DNA from: an uncultured Peptostreptococcaceae bacterium
GTDB taxonomy: Bacteria; Bacillota; Clostridia; Peptostreptococcales; Peptostreptococcaceae
NCBI GenBank assembly: GCA_947072565.1
Contig: CAMTIM010000036.1
Coordinates: forward strand, 62,001-126,000
Direction of reading: 5' to 3'
Length of the DNA stretch: 64,000 nt
In this document: piece by piece, positions 63,967-64,000 of the stretch
Layout of the letters: every line of letters begins with the position of its first letter
How positions within the stretch are numbered: the first letter of the stretch is position 1
Program-made: the position numbers and the translations under genes
Notes under the pieces: generated by a model
What the model saw: only the letters and a program-made list of their open reading frames with translations
Told to the model about the DNA's origin: nothing
The model's database searches: none

Positions 63967-64000
63967 ATTACGTGGCTACGTCTTACTCTCCCAGGCAGTT
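63967..64000 (-). rRNA. 5S ribosomal RNA, 3' end only
   Basis: The minus strand reads AACTGCCTGGGAGAGTAAGA then CGTAGCCACG, the 3' arm of clostridial 5S rRNA, followed by a T run that probably terminates the operon. The rest of the gene, and presumably an rRNA operon, lies beyond the window. Confidence 0.85.

Overview
The window comes from a low-GC, spore-forming anaerobic Firmicute, most likely a member of Peptostreptococcaceae (relatives of Clostridioides, Paraclostridium, Romboutsia). The pointers are strong A/T bias in intergenic DNA and codons, a spore cortex-lytic SleC, a fermentative AdhE, Fe-S clusters in many enzymes, and an agr system of clostridial type. The genus is inferred from remembered family resemblance, not from a search. 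Almost all genes are on the minus strand; the plus-strand genes are rusA-like, sleC, fba, the CBS-containing pyrophosphatase and two small unknown genes.

Layout. 1-13 kb: DNA repair and housekeeping (VanW-domain protein cut by the window edge, nth, a Lon-like protease, queG, a RusA-like resolvase, an aldo/keto reductase, nfo, an ArsR-like regulator, glsA, a uridine-kinase-like gene, a TIM-barrel isomerase, signal peptidase I, a lone HEPN-type protein). 13-24 kb: membrane and envelope genes (PrsW-type protease, sleC, a DUF3298 protein) and a secreted mosaic protein of about 2,200 residues with a transglutaminase-like head and many carbohydrate-binding modules. 24-39 kb: rlmD/pseudouridine synthase/DUF1904 operon, fba, a nucleotidase, a YkgJ/metallo-beta-lactamase/alarmone-synthetase operon, a candidate small RNA with C-rich loops, adhE with a very clear promoter plus Rex-like and cre-like sites, and a CBS-type pyrophosphatase. 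39.5-42.8 kb: pseF-pseG-pseI-pseH-like genes for a nonulosonic (sialic-acid-like) sugar, probably for the spore or cell surface.

42.8-55.8 kb is the most interesting part: a self-contained quorum-sensing plus peptide-natural-product island. agrA-agrC (response regulator, sensor kinase) and agrB-agrD (processing protease, signal peptide) sit upstream of an operon of two radical-SAM/SPASM enzymes, a 61-residue Cys-containing candidate precursor peptide, a LolD/MacB-type ABC ATPase with an FtsX-type permease, a cytoplasmic subtilisin-like protease, an ABC exporter and a helical unknown. Both the agrBD promoter and the radical-SAM promoter carry the same pair of VirR/AgrA-type boxes with a 21-bp period, the same 8-bp gap to a TTGAAA -35 and the same 17-bp spacer, so the signal very probably controls the peptide operon directly. 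AgrD has no cysteine at all: a serine stands where the ring cysteine normally is, predicting a lactone signal. The island lies between two copies of a 45-bp perfect direct repeat (50 bp with one mismatch), one of which contains the pseF ribosome-binding site and start codon, pointing to insertion of about 13 kb between ppiB and pseF.

55.8-64 kb: ppiB, a P-loop ATPase, a patatin-like lipase, an M18 aminopeptidase, pcrA, and an ECF transporter ATPase/T-component pair behind a cobalamin riboswitch, ending in the 3' end of a 5S rRNA gene on the minus strand. Functions are assigned from motifs and family knowledge; no database search was possible.
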